From Ottowia thiooxydans DSM 14619 (GTDB lineage Bacteria; Pseudomonadota; Gammaproteobacteria; Burkholderiales; Burkholderiaceae_C): a DNA stretch of 64,000 nt. The stretch lies in NCBI RefSeq assembly GCF_000422885.1, contig NZ_AUGX01000025.1:1-64000 (forward strand), given 5' to 3'. This document shows positions 17,956 to 26,703 of the stretch, in pieces (position 1 is the first letter of the stretch; every line of letters starts with the position of its first letter). The translations under genes and the position numbers were made by a program. The notes under the pieces were generated by a model. The model saw only the letters and a program-made list of their open reading frames with translations, was not told the origin of the DNA and did no database searches.

Positions 17956-18833
17956 GTGCAAACCAATCAGATCTGCGCGTGGGCTTTGTCGGCCTAGGCA
18001 TCATGGGCCAAGCCATGGCTGGCCATCTTCTCGCTGCGGGGCATCCGCTGCGCATCTACAACCGCACGCGCTCCAAAGGCGATGCACTTGTTGAAAGAGG
18101 CGCTATGTGGTGCGACACACCCGCTGAGGTGGCTGCTTCCTCTGATGTGGTCATCACTATGGTGGGTTTTCCGAGCGATGTGGAGCAGGTCTGGCTCGGC
18201 GCAGAAGGCATTCTGAAAACCGCGCAAAAGGCCGTATTGATCGATATGAGCACTTCCAGCCCAGCTTTGGCGCAGGAGTTGGCCGCCGAGGCGTTGAAGC
18301 GTGGCTGCGTGGCTCTGGATGCTCCAGTTTCCGGTGGTGATGTGGGGGCGCGCGATGCCAAGCTTTCCATCATGGTGGGAGGCGATGAGGCCGCATTTAG
18401 CCGCGTGTTGCCAGTGCTCCAACTGATGGGAACCAATATTGCCCATGCCGGAGCAGCAGGGGCCGGACAACACACCAAGATGTGCAACCAGGTCGTCATT
18501 GCCTCGACCATCATGGGGGTATCTGAAGGTTTGGCTTATGCCAAGTCCGCCGGGCTGGATCCGGAGCGGGTGTTGCAAACCATAGGCTCAGGCGCAGCGG
18601 GTAGTTTTCAGCTCAACGTCTTGGGCGTGCGTATTGTCAAAGGTGATTTCGCACCAGGGTTTTTCATTGAGCACTTTCTCAAGGACCTGGGTATTGCCTT
18701 GTCAGAAGCAGAACGTATGGGCCTGGAGTTGCCGGGGGCGGGTCTGGCGCGGAAACTCTACGAACAACTCGCTGCAAGAGGCCTCAGCCGCCAGGGCACG
18801 CAGGCGCTTTATTGCCATTACGTTCAGGAGTGA
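17952..18833 (+). CDS. 3-hydroxyisobutyrate-dehydrogenase-family reductase
   Basis: This 293-residue NAD(P)-dependent enzyme has the dinucleotide site VGFVGLGIMGQAMAGHL, the substrate signature DAPVSGGDVGARDAKLSIMV and the catalytic-lysine region GAGQHTKMCNQ. The family includes tartronate semialdehyde reductase, 3-hydroxyisobutyrate dehydrogenase and 2-(hydroxymethyl)glutarate dehydrogenase; the last acts in nicotinate fermentation. Its four-base overlap with the large molybdenum subunit suggests it reduces an aldehyde or oxidises an alcohol in the same pathway. The exact substrate cannot be read from sequence. Confidence 0.85.
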   Translation: MSANQSDLRVGFVGLGIMGQAMAGHLLAAGHPLRIYNRTRSKGDALVERGAMWCDTPAEVAASSDVVITMVGFPSDVEQVWLGAEGILKTAQKAVLIDMSTSSPALAQELAAEALKRGCVALDAPVSGGDVGARDAKLSIMVGGDEAAFSRVLPVLQLMGTNIAHAGAAGAGQHTKMCNQVVIASTIMGVSEGLAYAKSAGLDPERVLQTIGSGAAGSFQLNVLGVRIVKGDFAPGFFIEHFLKDLGIALSEAERMGLELPGAGLARKLYEQLAARGLSRQGTQALYCHYVQE

Positions 18834-18835
18834 GC

Positions 18836-19465
18836 ATGGAGTTCTTCGGCGAATACCGCATCGCGGCTCCCCAGCAGCGCGTATGGGAGGCGCTGAATGA
18901 TCCGGCGATCTTGAAGGCCAGCATTGCTGGTTGCCAATCACTTGAGAAAACAGGTGAAAACAGCTTTGCCGCCATCGTGACCACCAAAGTGGGGCCTATC
19001 TCCGCCACATTCCGGGGCTCGCTGGAGTTTTCAGAAATAGACGCTCCCAATGGCTACACGCTCACCGGTCGCGGGCAAGGCGGTGCGGCAGGGTTTGCCA
19101 AGATGAGTGCCAGCGTGGGTTTGCGTCCGGACGGCGAGTCGACCATATTGCGCTACACCGCCGGAGCGGAAGTGGGCGGCAAGTTGGCCAGTGTGGGCAG
19201 TCGCTTGATCCAATCGGTGGCCAAGAAGAATGCGGACGATTTTTTCTTAGCCTTTGCCAGGCAATTGACAGGCGAAACACAAGACTCTTCCCTCGCTGCA
19301 ACGCAAGGGGGGGGCGCTATGCAAGCGCAAAAGTCCGTGCAGGCAACGCCGTCGATCAGCACCGGCTCCAGTGGTTATGGGCAAACCGCCCCAGCGTGGC
19401 TGGTCGTTTTTGGAACTGCGGTTGGCGTGGCCTTGGGGTATTGCCTGGCGTTGGTCATGCGCTGA
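18836..19465 (+). CDS. CoxG-like SRPBCC protein with C-terminal membrane anchor
   Basis: The protein has 209 residues from the ATG at 18836, preceded by CAGGAG overlapping the upstream stop. The first ~145 residues are the CoxG/SRPBCC fold (MEFFGEYRIAAPQQRVWEAL, CQSLEKTGE), then comes a Ser/Gln-rich linker and one membrane helix (PAWLVVFGTAVGVALGYCLA). CoxG of CO dehydrogenase operons anchors or recruits the enzyme to the membrane or to quinones. This supports a membrane-associated molybdenum hydroxylase. It ends the operon, meeting the convergent LysR gene two bases later. Confidence 0.85.
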   Translation: MEFFGEYRIAAPQQRVWEALNDPAILKASIAGCQSLEKTGENSFAAIVTTKVGPISATFRGSLEFSEIDAPNGYTLTGRGQGGAAGFAKMSASVGLRPDGESTILRYTAGAEVGGKLASVGSRLIQSVAKKNADDFFLAFARQLTGETQDSSLAATQGGGAMQAQKSVQATPSISTGSSGYGQTAPAWLVVFGTAVGVALGYCLALVMR

Positions 19466-19467
19466 GC

Positions 19468-20430
19468 TCACCGGCCGGAAAAACGCCCCGGAAGTGCCTC
19501 TATCCAGGCATCCATGGCCGCGTTGCGTTCCTTCAATGCTTCCCCCACGTACTCAACAAAGGTGTGGATGCGCGCACTGAGATGCCGCCGGTGGTGATAA
19601 ACCGCCAGAACCGGGTGCACTTCAAAAGAGCGGTTGGTAAAGAGCGGAATCAAGGCGCCGGAATCAATATCGGGGCGCACATGAAAATCCCCTAGCCGGG
19701 CAATTCCCGCGCCCTGCCTTGCCATTTCAATCAGAGCGCCGCCATCGCTCGCGGAGAAGTTACCCATCGTGGCTTGCTCATGCGTTTCCTGCGCCAAACT
19801 CATCTGCCACTGGTTCCATGCATCCTTCACGGTGAAGTTCAGGCAGTTGTGCTGCACCAGGTCTTCCGGTTGCAAAGGCATGCCGCATCTGGCCAGGTAG
19901 CTTGGAGATGCGCACACGATCCAGCGAACCGTAGACAGTGGTTTGGAGACCATGGATGAATCCGGCAGGCGTCCGGAATGAATGAGCAGATCCAGCCCGC
20001 GTTCTGCGAGGCTTGGTGCGTCAAGTCCCATGAACATCTCTATGCGTACCTCTGGGTACTTTGCAAGAAATGAGGCGATGACTTTCGTCAACTCGATCCT
20101 GCCAAACACAGGCGCCGCATGAAGTCGCAAGTTGCCGCGAACATCTTCCTGCGCTTGCGTGGCAGCACTTTGGGCGCTCTCCGCCGCATCCAGCAATGCC
20201 TGTGCCTTGCCGTAGAAGGCACGCCCGGACGGCGTGAGCGTCACGGCGCGTGAGGTTCTGTCGAACAAGCGAACCTTGAGCCGGCTCTCCAGGCGATCAA
20301 TGGCTTTACTCACTGTGGAGGGCGAGAAGTGCCAGTCCATGGCGGCCGCTGAAAAATTGCCTCGTTCGGCCACGCGGACGAACAACGCCACATCGCTGAT
20401 TCGATCAATCTGCTGGGCTCGGTTATTCAT
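19468..20430 (-). CDS. LysR-family transcriptional regulator
   Basis: This 320-residue protein has the N-terminal LysR winged HTH (VALFVRVAERGNFSAAAMDW, FSPSTVSKAIDRLESRLKVR) and the periplasmic-binding-like effector domain from ~90. The C-terminal tail extends past ~300 (ERNAAMDAWIEALPGRFSGR). It diverges from the Bug/AtuA operon at 20597 and has a T-N11-A dyad in the spacer (20489-20505), so it most likely controls that operon. Its effector may be the acid captured by the Bug receptor. Confidence 0.85.
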   Translation of the reverse strand: MNNRAQQIDRISDVALFVRVAERGNFSAAAMDWHFSPSTVSKAIDRLESRLKVRLFDRTSRAVTLTPSGRAFYGKAQALLDAAESAQSAATQAQEDVRGNLRLHAAPVFGRIELTKVIASFLAKYPEVRIEMFMGLDAPSLAERGLDLLIHSGRLPDSSMVSKPLSTVRWIVCASPSYLARCGMPLQPEDLVQHNCLNFTVKDAWNQWQMSLAQETHEQATMGNFSASDGGALIEMARQGAGIARLGDFHVRPDIDSGALIPLFTNRSFEVHPVLAVYHHRRHLSARIHTFVEYVGEALKERNAAMDAWIEALPGRFSGR

Positions 20431-20488
20431 AGTTCTATCGTAGGAAGTGGATCAGCTGAAGCCAGTTTTGCACAGATCGTGCCGCATC

Positions 20489-20505
20489 TGTGAAGAATTT
20501 TCACA
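20489..20505. promoter_or_regulatory. LysR-type binding site
   Basis: TGTGAA-GAATT-TTCACA is a perfect interrupted dyad that fits the LysR T-N11-A box. It lies between the divergent LysR start (20430) and the Bug start (20597). Confidence 0.65.
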
Positions 20506-20596
20506 ATAGCTTTTCCATGGATTCGTTTGCCGCTAACCGGGGCAGGGGTGCACGATCGGGCATCGGGGCGGGTAAGCCCTTCTAACGGAGACAAAA

Positions 20597-21562
20597 ATGA
20601 AAACTCAAATGGCAGCGGCTGCCCTGACCGCTCTTCTTGCTGTGGGCATGAATGCCCAAGCTGCAGAATTTGCGCCCACCCGCCCTCTGGTCATCGTGGT
20701 GCCGGTTCCCCCTGGCGGCACCACAGATATTCTGGCGCGCCTGCTGGCAGACAAGCTCACCACCACCTTCAAACAACCTGTAGTGGTAGAGAACCGGCCG
20801 GGTGGAGCCACGGTCATTGGCGCCCGCCAAGTGTTGAATGCACCCGCAGATGGCCAGACCATGTTCCTGGGAACGTTTGCCACCATTGCCAATACTTACT
20901 TGAGCAAATCCAGCAAGGTGGCCTACACCGATTTTGATCCGGTGTCCTTGGTTATCAACACACCCAATGTGTTGAACGTGGGGCCGGGAGCCAACTACAA
21001 AAGCGTGGGGGATCTGGTGAACGCGGAAAAGGCCAAACCGGGCAGCGTGAGCTTTGCATCCACAAGCAATGGTGGCTCGCCCCATCTCTCAGGCGCCTTG
21101 TTCAACAGCATGGCCAAGACCCAGATGGTTCATGTGCCTTACCCAGGTTCTGCCCCGGCCATTGCAGATCTCCTGGGCGGGCATATTGGGGTGATGTTCG
21201 ACAACCTGCCTGCGGCGCTGGCTCAGATCAATGCAGGAAAGCTTCGGCCTCTGGCGGTTACCACCAAGCAAAGAGTCCCAGCCCTGCCTAATGTGCCTAC
21301 CTTGGCGGAGTCCGGCTTTCCTGATTACGAAGTTAACGCCTGGTTTGGCATGCTTGCGCGCAAGGGCACGCCGCCGGAGGCCATCTCCGCGTGGAGCGAT
21401 GGCATCAAGGCGGCACTGGATTCGCCAGATGTCAAACAGAAGCTGATTTCTTTGGGCGCCATACCGGTTGGCAGCACGCCTGCAAACTTTGCGGCGTATC
21501 TCAAAGCGGAAGACGAAAAATGGGCGCGCGTTATTCGTGAAGCCAACATCAAACTGGATTGA
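20597..21562 (+). CDS. Bug-type tripartite tricarboxylate receptor
   Basis: This 321-residue protein has a ribosome site GGAG upstream, a signal peptide cut near QAA/EF, and the Bug hallmarks PLVIVVPVPPGGTTDILARL and ENRPGG. Bug proteins bind carboxylates, amino acids or aromatic acids with their periplasmic Venus-flytrap fold. No TctA/TctB membrane partner is nearby, as is common in Burkholderiales, so it may feed a distant transporter or act as a sensor. It is coupled to the AtuA-like gene and controlled by the divergent LysR. Confidence 0.9.
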   Translation: MKTQMAAAALTALLAVGMNAQAAEFAPTRPLVIVVPVPPGGTTDILARLLADKLTTTFKQPVVVENRPGGATVIGARQVLNAPADGQTMFLGTFATIANTYLSKSSKVAYTDFDPVSLVINTPNVLNVGPGANYKSVGDLVNAEKAKPGSVSFASTSNGGSPHLSGALFNSMAKTQMVHVPYPGSAPAIADLLGGHIGVMFDNLPAALAQINAGKLRPLAVTTKQRVPALPNVPTLAESGFPDYEVNAWFGMLARKGTPPEAISAWSDGIKAALDSPDVKQKLISLGAIPVGSTPANFAAYLKAEDEKWARVIREANIKLD

Positions 21563-21570
21563 GTGAAGCC

Positions 21571-22929
21571 ATGCAAGCTCAAACGATTCGAATTGGATGC
21601 GGCTCTGGTTGGTGGCGTGACCGGGTGGAGCCGGCTGTGGTCAACGCCAGAGACGGGAAGCTGGACTTCCTTTGCTTTGAGACCATGGCGGAAGCCACGG
21701 TGTCTTTCGCGCAGACCCGCAAGCGCCAGGACCCCTCCTTCCCCGGCTACGAGACGCTGTTGGAAGAGCGAATGCGCAAGGTCATTCCGCACTGCATGGC
21801 CAATGGAACGCGCATCATCACCAATGGTGGGTGGATCAATCCTCTCGCGGCGGCGCAGGCCACGGCGCGGATTTGTGCGGAGCTGGGGTTTCCCGGCGTC
21901 AAGATCACGGCGGTCATTGGGGATGATTTGAGTGAGCGCGTCTTTACCCTGGCCGACAAGATCATGGAAACGGGCGCACCGGTGAGTACCTTGCGCGAGA
22001 CCTTGATCTCCGCAGAGGCCTACGCCGGGGTGGATGGCATTGTGCAGGCGCTCAATGAGGGCGCGCAGATCGTGATCACCGGCCGCGTGTCTGACCCTTC
22101 GCTTTTCCTGGCCCCAATGATCCACGCCTTCAATTGGTCAGTGGATGACGCCAACCTCATGGCGCAGGGCTCGGCTGTAGGGCATCTGCTGGAATGCGGC
22201 GCGCAAGTCACCGGAGGGTATTTCAGCGACCCTGGCTTCAAGGATGTTCCAGACCCCTGGAATCTTGGGCTACCCATCGCCGAGGTGAGCAGATCAGGAG
22301 ACACCGTGATCACCAAGGTTGGTGGAACCGGTGGGCGCGTCAATGCGCAGACCGTGAAGGAGCAGATGTTCTATGAGGTCGGAGATCCATCTGCCTATCT
22401 CACTCCAGATGCGGTGGTTAATTTCTTGACCGCTCGCGTAGAAGAAATTGGTGAAGACCGTGTGCGCTTTTCTGGCGTTACGGGCCGGCCCAAACCTCAA
22501 ACGTTGAAGGTATCCATGGGGTGCAAGGAAGGCTTCATTGGAGAAGATTGGTTCTTCTATGCGGGCCCTGGGGCGCTGGCGCGCGCAAAACTGGCCAAGC
22601 GAATGCTGGAAGAGCGATTCAAGATGGTGGGCTTGGAAGCGCAAGACTTGCGGATTGATTTCCTGGGGGTTAATGCCGTGCACCGGGAGGCCTCACCCCC
22701 TGTGGAGCATGAGCCTTATGAACTCGCCGTGCGGGTGTCGGCGCGAACAAAAACGCGCGAGATGGCGGAAAAAATAGGTGGCGAAGTCGATGGCATGGCG
22801 GTATCTGGCATCGCGGCTACGGGCAAGCGTTTGCCTTTCAACGAGCGCACCCGGGAGGTCATTGGGATCTGGTCCACGCTCGTGGACCGGGGCGCGATTG
22901 GTGTTCAACTGCATTCGCTTGAAAGCTGA
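21571..22929 (+). CDS. AtuA/DUF1446-family protein
   Basis: The protein has 452 residues from the ATG at 21571; a TTG at 21559 overlapping the upstream stop is an alternative. It matches the acyclic terpene utilisation AtuA family (DUF1446): IRIGCGSGWWRDRVEPA near the start, ITNGGWINPLAAAQ and ITGRVSDPSLFLAP in the middle. AtuA is needed for citronellol/geraniol growth in Pseudomonas, but its reaction is not established. Here the neighbours are a Bug receptor and a small partner, without other atu genes, so a different acid substrate is likely. Confidence 0.8.
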   Translation: MQAQTIRIGCGSGWWRDRVEPAVVNARDGKLDFLCFETMAEATVSFAQTRKRQDPSFPGYETLLEERMRKVIPHCMANGTRIITNGGWINPLAAAQATARICAELGFPGVKITAVIGDDLSERVFTLADKIMETGAPVSTLRETLISAEAYAGVDGIVQALNEGAQIVITGRVSDPSLFLAPMIHAFNWSVDDANLMAQGSAVGHLLECGAQVTGGYFSDPGFKDVPDPWNLGLPIAEVSRSGDTVITKVGGTGGRVNAQTVKEQMFYEVGDPSAYLTPDAVVNFLTARVEEIGEDRVRFSGVTGRPKPQTLKVSMGCKEGFIGEDWFFYAGPGALARAKLAKRMLEERFKMVGLEAQDLRIDFLGVNAVHREASPPVEHEPYELAVRVSARTKTREMAEKIGGEVDGMAVSGIAATGKRLPFNERTREVIGIWSTLVDRGAIGVQLHSLES

Positions 22930-22931
22930 CT

Positions 22932-23291
22932 ATGGAAATAGCACTGCGCTACCTTGCCCACAGCCGTTCGGGAGACAAGGGCAATATCTTTAACGTGGGC
23001 GTCTTCGCCTATGAGCCGTCTGCCTATCCGTATCTGGTGGAACAGCTCACCGCTGAAAAAGTCTGCGCCTTTTACAAGGTGGCCGAGCGTGTAGACCGCC
23101 ACCTTGCAGACAACATCTGCGGCATGAATTTTGTGATGCACAACGCATTGGCAGGTGGGGTGTCGCGCACCCTGGCTTTGGACAACTATGGAAAAGCCAT
23201 GTCCAGCGCGATCTTGCGCATGCCCATCGATCTGCCCGAGGAGCTGGCGGAGCAGGCGCTGAAGCGATTTTCAGCGGTACTCCAAAGCTGA
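22932..23291 (+). CDS. Small AtuA-partner protein (AtuA-like ferredoxin-fold)
   Basis: This 119-residue protein carries the motif AHSRSGDKGNIFNVGVFAY, which is usual for the small domain that is either fused to AtuA or encoded next to it. Here it is a separate gene two bases after AtuA. It probably forms a complex with the AtuA-like protein. Despite the fold name it has no ferredoxin cysteine set (only two Cys). Confidence 0.75.
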   Translation: MEIALRYLAHSRSGDKGNIFNVGVFAYEPSAYPYLVEQLTAEKVCAFYKVAERVDRHLADNICGMNFVMHNALAGGVSRTLALDNYGKAMSSAILRMPIDLPEELAEQALKRFSAVLQS

Positions 23292-23457
23292 TCAACGTGC
23301 GTTGGCGGGCCTGTGGTCCATAGATGCACACATTAGCTCGCACTGACTCTATGAACCTTCAGTGCGAGCGCGAGAAGTAAAGACGGGCGAGATCGCGTTT
23401 CACGCCCTGCACTAGTCGTATCATTAGTGTTACTTTTTTTTGTGCGCCGCCTTTTCT

Positions 23458-24201
23458 ATGGAAGAGAACACTCCCAACGAACGGCCCATCAGCCCGCCTG
23501 TCGAGACCGGAAACTCGCCCACGCGCTGGATCGTTGTCTTTTTTGCCCTGGCGCTTTTGGTGCTGGGCGGATACGAGGGCTACCGGTGGTGGTCAGCCAG
23601 CGCTGAGCGCGCTGAAACCGCAACTACCGAACCCGTGGCAGAAGTAGCGCCTGCAGTGCCCTCTATAGCTTCGGCACCGGCAGCAGCGCCCCAGCCAGTG
23701 CCCGTGCAGCCAGCGCAGGCCAGCCCCCCACCTGTGACAGAAGCCGGCATTCAGGCCCCTGCCGTGGTTGGCACCAACATCATCAACAAGTGCCAGCTGG
23801 ATGGGCAGGTGACCTTCACCAATGAGCCTTGCCCGGAAGGTGCGGTAGCGGTGATCACTCCAGCAGAAGCCACGGCGATGGACCCCAATGGTGTTTCTGG
23901 CTCCACCGGCGACAAAGCCTCAACGGATATCGCGCGAGCCCCTCTTGGCGGAGAGCCTAGCCAGCAAGAGGCCGAGTGTCGCTACCTGGCAGCGGAGATC
24001 ACGCGCCTGAACTATGAATTCCAGCAATCGCTCCCGCCGCCGGTGCTCGATCAGATTGCCACCCGTCTCAAAGGCACGCGTGATCGCAGTGCGGGTTTGA
24101 AGTGTGCTGGCGCTCCCAAGGAGGCTGCTTCCAAACCGGCACCTTCCACACGTCGTGCGGCTTCTGCGCCGGCATCTAAGATGTTGGAAGAGAAGGGCTG
24201 A
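23458..24201 (+). CDS. Membrane-anchored protein with DUF4124-like segment
   Basis: The protein has 247 residues from the ATG at 23458. A cytoplasmic N-terminus is followed by one membrane helix (RWIVVFFALALLVLGGYEGY) and a long Ala/Pro-rich periplasmic linker. At ~residues 107-125 it has INKCQLDGQVTFTNEPCPEG, which resembles the DUF4124 pattern K-C...G-x-x-T-[YF]-[ST]-[ND]-x-P-C-P. A helical region with two more Cys and a basic tail follow. It is typical of small beta-proteobacterial envelope proteins of unknown role and looks unrelated to the catabolic genes. Confidence 0.65.
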   Translation: MEENTPNERPISPPVETGNSPTRWIVVFFALALLVLGGYEGYRWWSASAERAETATTEPVAEVAPAVPSIASAPAAAPQPVPVQPAQASPPPVTEAGIQAPAVVGTNIINKCQLDGQVTFTNEPCPEGAVAVITPAEATAMDPNGVSGSTGDKASTDIARAPLGGEPSQQEAECRYLAAEITRLNYEFQQSLPPPVLDQIATRLKGTRDRSAGLKCAGAPKEAASKPAPSTRRAASAPASKMLEEKG

Positions 24202-24261
24202 TACCGAAAGGCGGTTCATCGAATGAACGCCATTCGTTATGAGCCCACTGAAGCTTAGCTG

Positions 24262-25416
24262 TCAGCTCCCCGTACCAGCGTATTCCGCGCGAATCTCGTC
24301 AGTGTGCTGACCCAGACCAGGCGGCGCGCGGCGGACTGCAAAGCCCTCACCGTTCAGCCGGATGGGAGAGGTGAAGGTCTGCGTTTTCTGGCCGTTGGGC
24401 AATTCCAGCGGCTGCACCCAACCCATATGAATAGCTTGTGGATCAGCCAGCGCGGCTGCGTAGTCGTTGATGCGGGCATGGGGAACACCGGCTGCGTTGA
24501 AGGCGTTGATCCAGTGGTCCACCGGCTTGGTGGTGAACTCAGCTTCCAGCAGGTCTTTCAGCGCCCCCTGGTTCTTGGCTCGATCGGTGGTGGTGAGAAA
24601 GCGGGCGTCTTCAGCCAATTGCGGCATGCTCACTACGCGCAGCACATCCAGCCACAGCTTGTGGTTACCCGCCGCAATGGCGAAATAGCCATCTTTCGCC
24701 GCGAACGCCTGATATGGCGCGTTGCGCGGGTGAGCAGAGCCCAGCTTGCCCGGGCTGCGACCATTGCCAAAGAATTCGCTGGTCTGCAAAGCGGCAATAC
24801 CCAGCGTGCACCCAAACATGGGAATATCAATGTGCGCACCCTTACCCCCGGCCCGCACGTGTACCAGCATCGATGCGATTGAAAAGGCCGCATACAGGCC
24901 GGAGGCGAAGTCCGACACGGGCACGCCGCATTTCACCGGCGCTCCATCAGGCTCGCCGGTGACACTCATCACCCCTGCAGCCGCCTGAATGGTGAGATCG
25001 AAGCCGCCTTCGCCTGAGCGTGGGCCACTTTGCCCGTATGCGGAGATGGAGCAATACACCAAGGAGGGCTTTTCAACCGACATGGCGGCGTGGCCCAGGC
25101 CCAGCCTATCCATCACCCCCGGGCGGTTGTTCTCCACCACCACTTCGGCCTCCAAGATGAGCTTGCGTGCCAGCGCCACGTCCGTGGCGTCTTTGAGGTT
25201 CAGAACCGCCGAGCGTTTGTTCCTGTTGAGCGAAGCAAAGTTCTCGCTATAGCCATTGTTCAGCGGCGGCCATTGGCGAAGGCCATCGCCTGCGGGCGGT
25301 TCGATCTTCACGACCTCAGCGCCCATATCTGACAGCAGCATGGTGGAGAAAGGGCCTGAGGCGGTAGAGCAAAACTCCACCACGCGGACACCGGCAAGGG
25401 GCAACAAAGCGTTCAT
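24262..25416 (-). CDS. CoA transferase, family III (CaiB/BaiF)
   Basis: This 384-residue enzyme opens with LPLAGVRVVEFCSTASGPFS and has VPVSDFASGLYAAFSIASML, whose Asp matches the CaiB nucleophile. Family III enzymes move CoA between a donor thioester and a carboxylic acid. It is last in the leftward operon led by the enamidase-like gene, 32 bp after the PLP enzyme stop, so it may activate the acid product of that pathway. The donor and acceptor are unknown. Confidence 0.85.
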   Translation of the reverse strand: MNALLPLAGVRVVEFCSTASGPFSTMLLSDMGAEVVKIEPPAGDGLRQWPPLNNGYSENFASLNRNKRSAVLNLKDATDVALARKLILEAEVVVENNRPGVMDRLGLGHAAMSVEKPSLVYCSISAYGQSGPRSGEGGFDLTIQAAAGVMSVTGEPDGAPVKCGVPVSDFASGLYAAFSIASMLVHVRAGGKGAHIDIPMFGCTLGIAALQTSEFFGNGRSPGKLGSAHPRNAPYQAFAAKDGYFAIAAGNHKLWLDVLRVVSMPQLAEDARFLTTTDRAKNQGALKDLLEAEFTTKPVDHWINAFNAAGVPHARINDYAAALADPQAIHMGWVQPLELPNGQKTQTFTSPIRLNGEGFAVRRAPPGLGQHTDEIRAEYAGTGS

Positions 25417-25448
25417 GAGCTAAGTGGGTATTGAATTAAAAAAGAGAA

Positions 25449-26642
25449 TCAGGATGCGATTGCAGCCATAGCGGCAAAGCCGTCTTCGAGATCGGCAATA
25501 AGTTCTGCGGGGTTGTCTAGACCCGCATGCACGCGGATCAAGGGGCCGCCTGACCAGGGGGCCGCAGTGCGCAAGCCTGCCAGGTTGCCCGGCATGATCA
25601 GGCTCTCAAAGCCACCCCAGGAAAATCCCAGTTTGAAGTGCTTGCGGTGATCACACAGCGCACTGACCTGCTCAGCGGTGGCCGCGCGCAGCTCAAACGA
25701 GAACAGGCCGCTGGCGCCACGGAAGTCGCGTTTCCACAGGGCGTGCTGTGGGTGCGAAGGCAGTGCTGGGTGAAGCACGCGGGCTACTTCGGGGCGTGAC
25801 TGCAGCCATTGAGCCAGCGTGATGCCATGGCTCTCGTGCGCACGCATGCGCACTTCCAGGGTGCGCATGCCGCGCATGATGAGCCACGCGTCATCGCCCC
25901 CTACGCACAAGCCCTGCTGCCGCACAGACTGGTGCAGCTTGGGCCACAACTCTTCACGCACCACGGCGGCGCCCATCAGCACGTCTGCATGGCCGCTCCA
26001 GTATTTGGTGAGGGGAATAACCGAGATGTCCACGCCCCAATCAAACGGGCGAGCCAGCACGGGGGATGCCCATGCGTTGTCAATCGCCGTCAGAATGCCG
26101 TGCCGCTTCGCGACGGCGCAGATGGCTGGTACGTCCTGAATTTCAAAGGTGTAGCTCCCCGGGCTTTCCAGGTAGATCATGCGGGTGTTGGGCTGCAGCA
26201 GCTCTTCAATCGCTGCGCCCACGCAGGGATCGTAGAAAGTGGTCTGCACCCCAAAGCGAGCAAGCATGCCCTGCACAAACAGGCGCGCCGGGCCGTACAC
26301 CGAATCGCTCATCAGTAAATGATCGCCAGGCGAGAGAAAGGCGAACAGGGTGGCCGCAATGGCGGACAAGCCACTTGGCATCAGGGCTGCACGTGCCGCG
26401 TGCGGGCCGGCTTCCAGCTGTGCCACGGCCTCGGCCAGTGCAAAGGTGGTTGGCGTGCCTGCGGTGGCGTAATTGGCCGCACGCCGTTGGCCCGCCGCTG
26501 TGGCGGTCACCTCAGCGCGCATGTCCGCCACGTTGGAAAACAGCACGCTGGAAGCCCGCCATACCGGCAGGTTCACGCTTTCGTACGGTTTGCCAGGATC
26601 GCGTGCGATCGAAACAACGTCCAAATCAGTGTCTTTTTTCAT
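25449..26642 (-). CDS. PLP enzyme of the Cys/Met metabolism family (MetC/CGS-like)
   Basis: The protein has 397 residues from the internal ATG at 26642; the frame is open to 26720, but the extension overlaps the neighbouring gene. Family features are LEAGPHAARAALMPSGLSAI, YLESPGSYTFEIQDVPAICA and the PLP lysine in SVIPLTKYWSGHADVLMG. It opens DTDLDVVSIARDPGKPYESV, as in cystathionine beta-lyases. In this operon it may cleave or exchange a beta/gamma substituent of an amino acid formed by the upstream enzymes, rather than make methionine. Alternatives are cystathionine beta- or gamma-lyase. Confidence 0.8.
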   Translation of the reverse strand: MKKDTDLDVVSIARDPGKPYESVNLPVWRASSVLFSNVADMRAEVTATAAGQRRAANYATAGTPTTFALAEAVAQLEAGPHAARAALMPSGLSAIAATLFAFLSPGDHLLMSDSVYGPARLFVQGMLARFGVQTTFYDPCVGAAIEELLQPNTRMIYLESPGSYTFEIQDVPAICAVAKRHGILTAIDNAWASPVLARPFDWGVDISVIPLTKYWSGHADVLMGAAVVREELWPKLHQSVRQQGLCVGGDDAWLIMRGMRTLEVRMRAHESHGITLAQWLQSRPEVARVLHPALPSHPQHALWKRDFRGASGLFSFELRAATAEQVSALCDHRKHFKLGFSWGGFESLIMPGNLAGLRTAAPWSGGPLIRVHAGLDNPAELIADLEDGFAAMAAIAS

Positions 26643-26703
26643 CGAAGGGAAATGTGGGTTCAACGGACCGCGCGAAGCGGGGGAGCGTGGGGGCCAACAA
26701 CGC

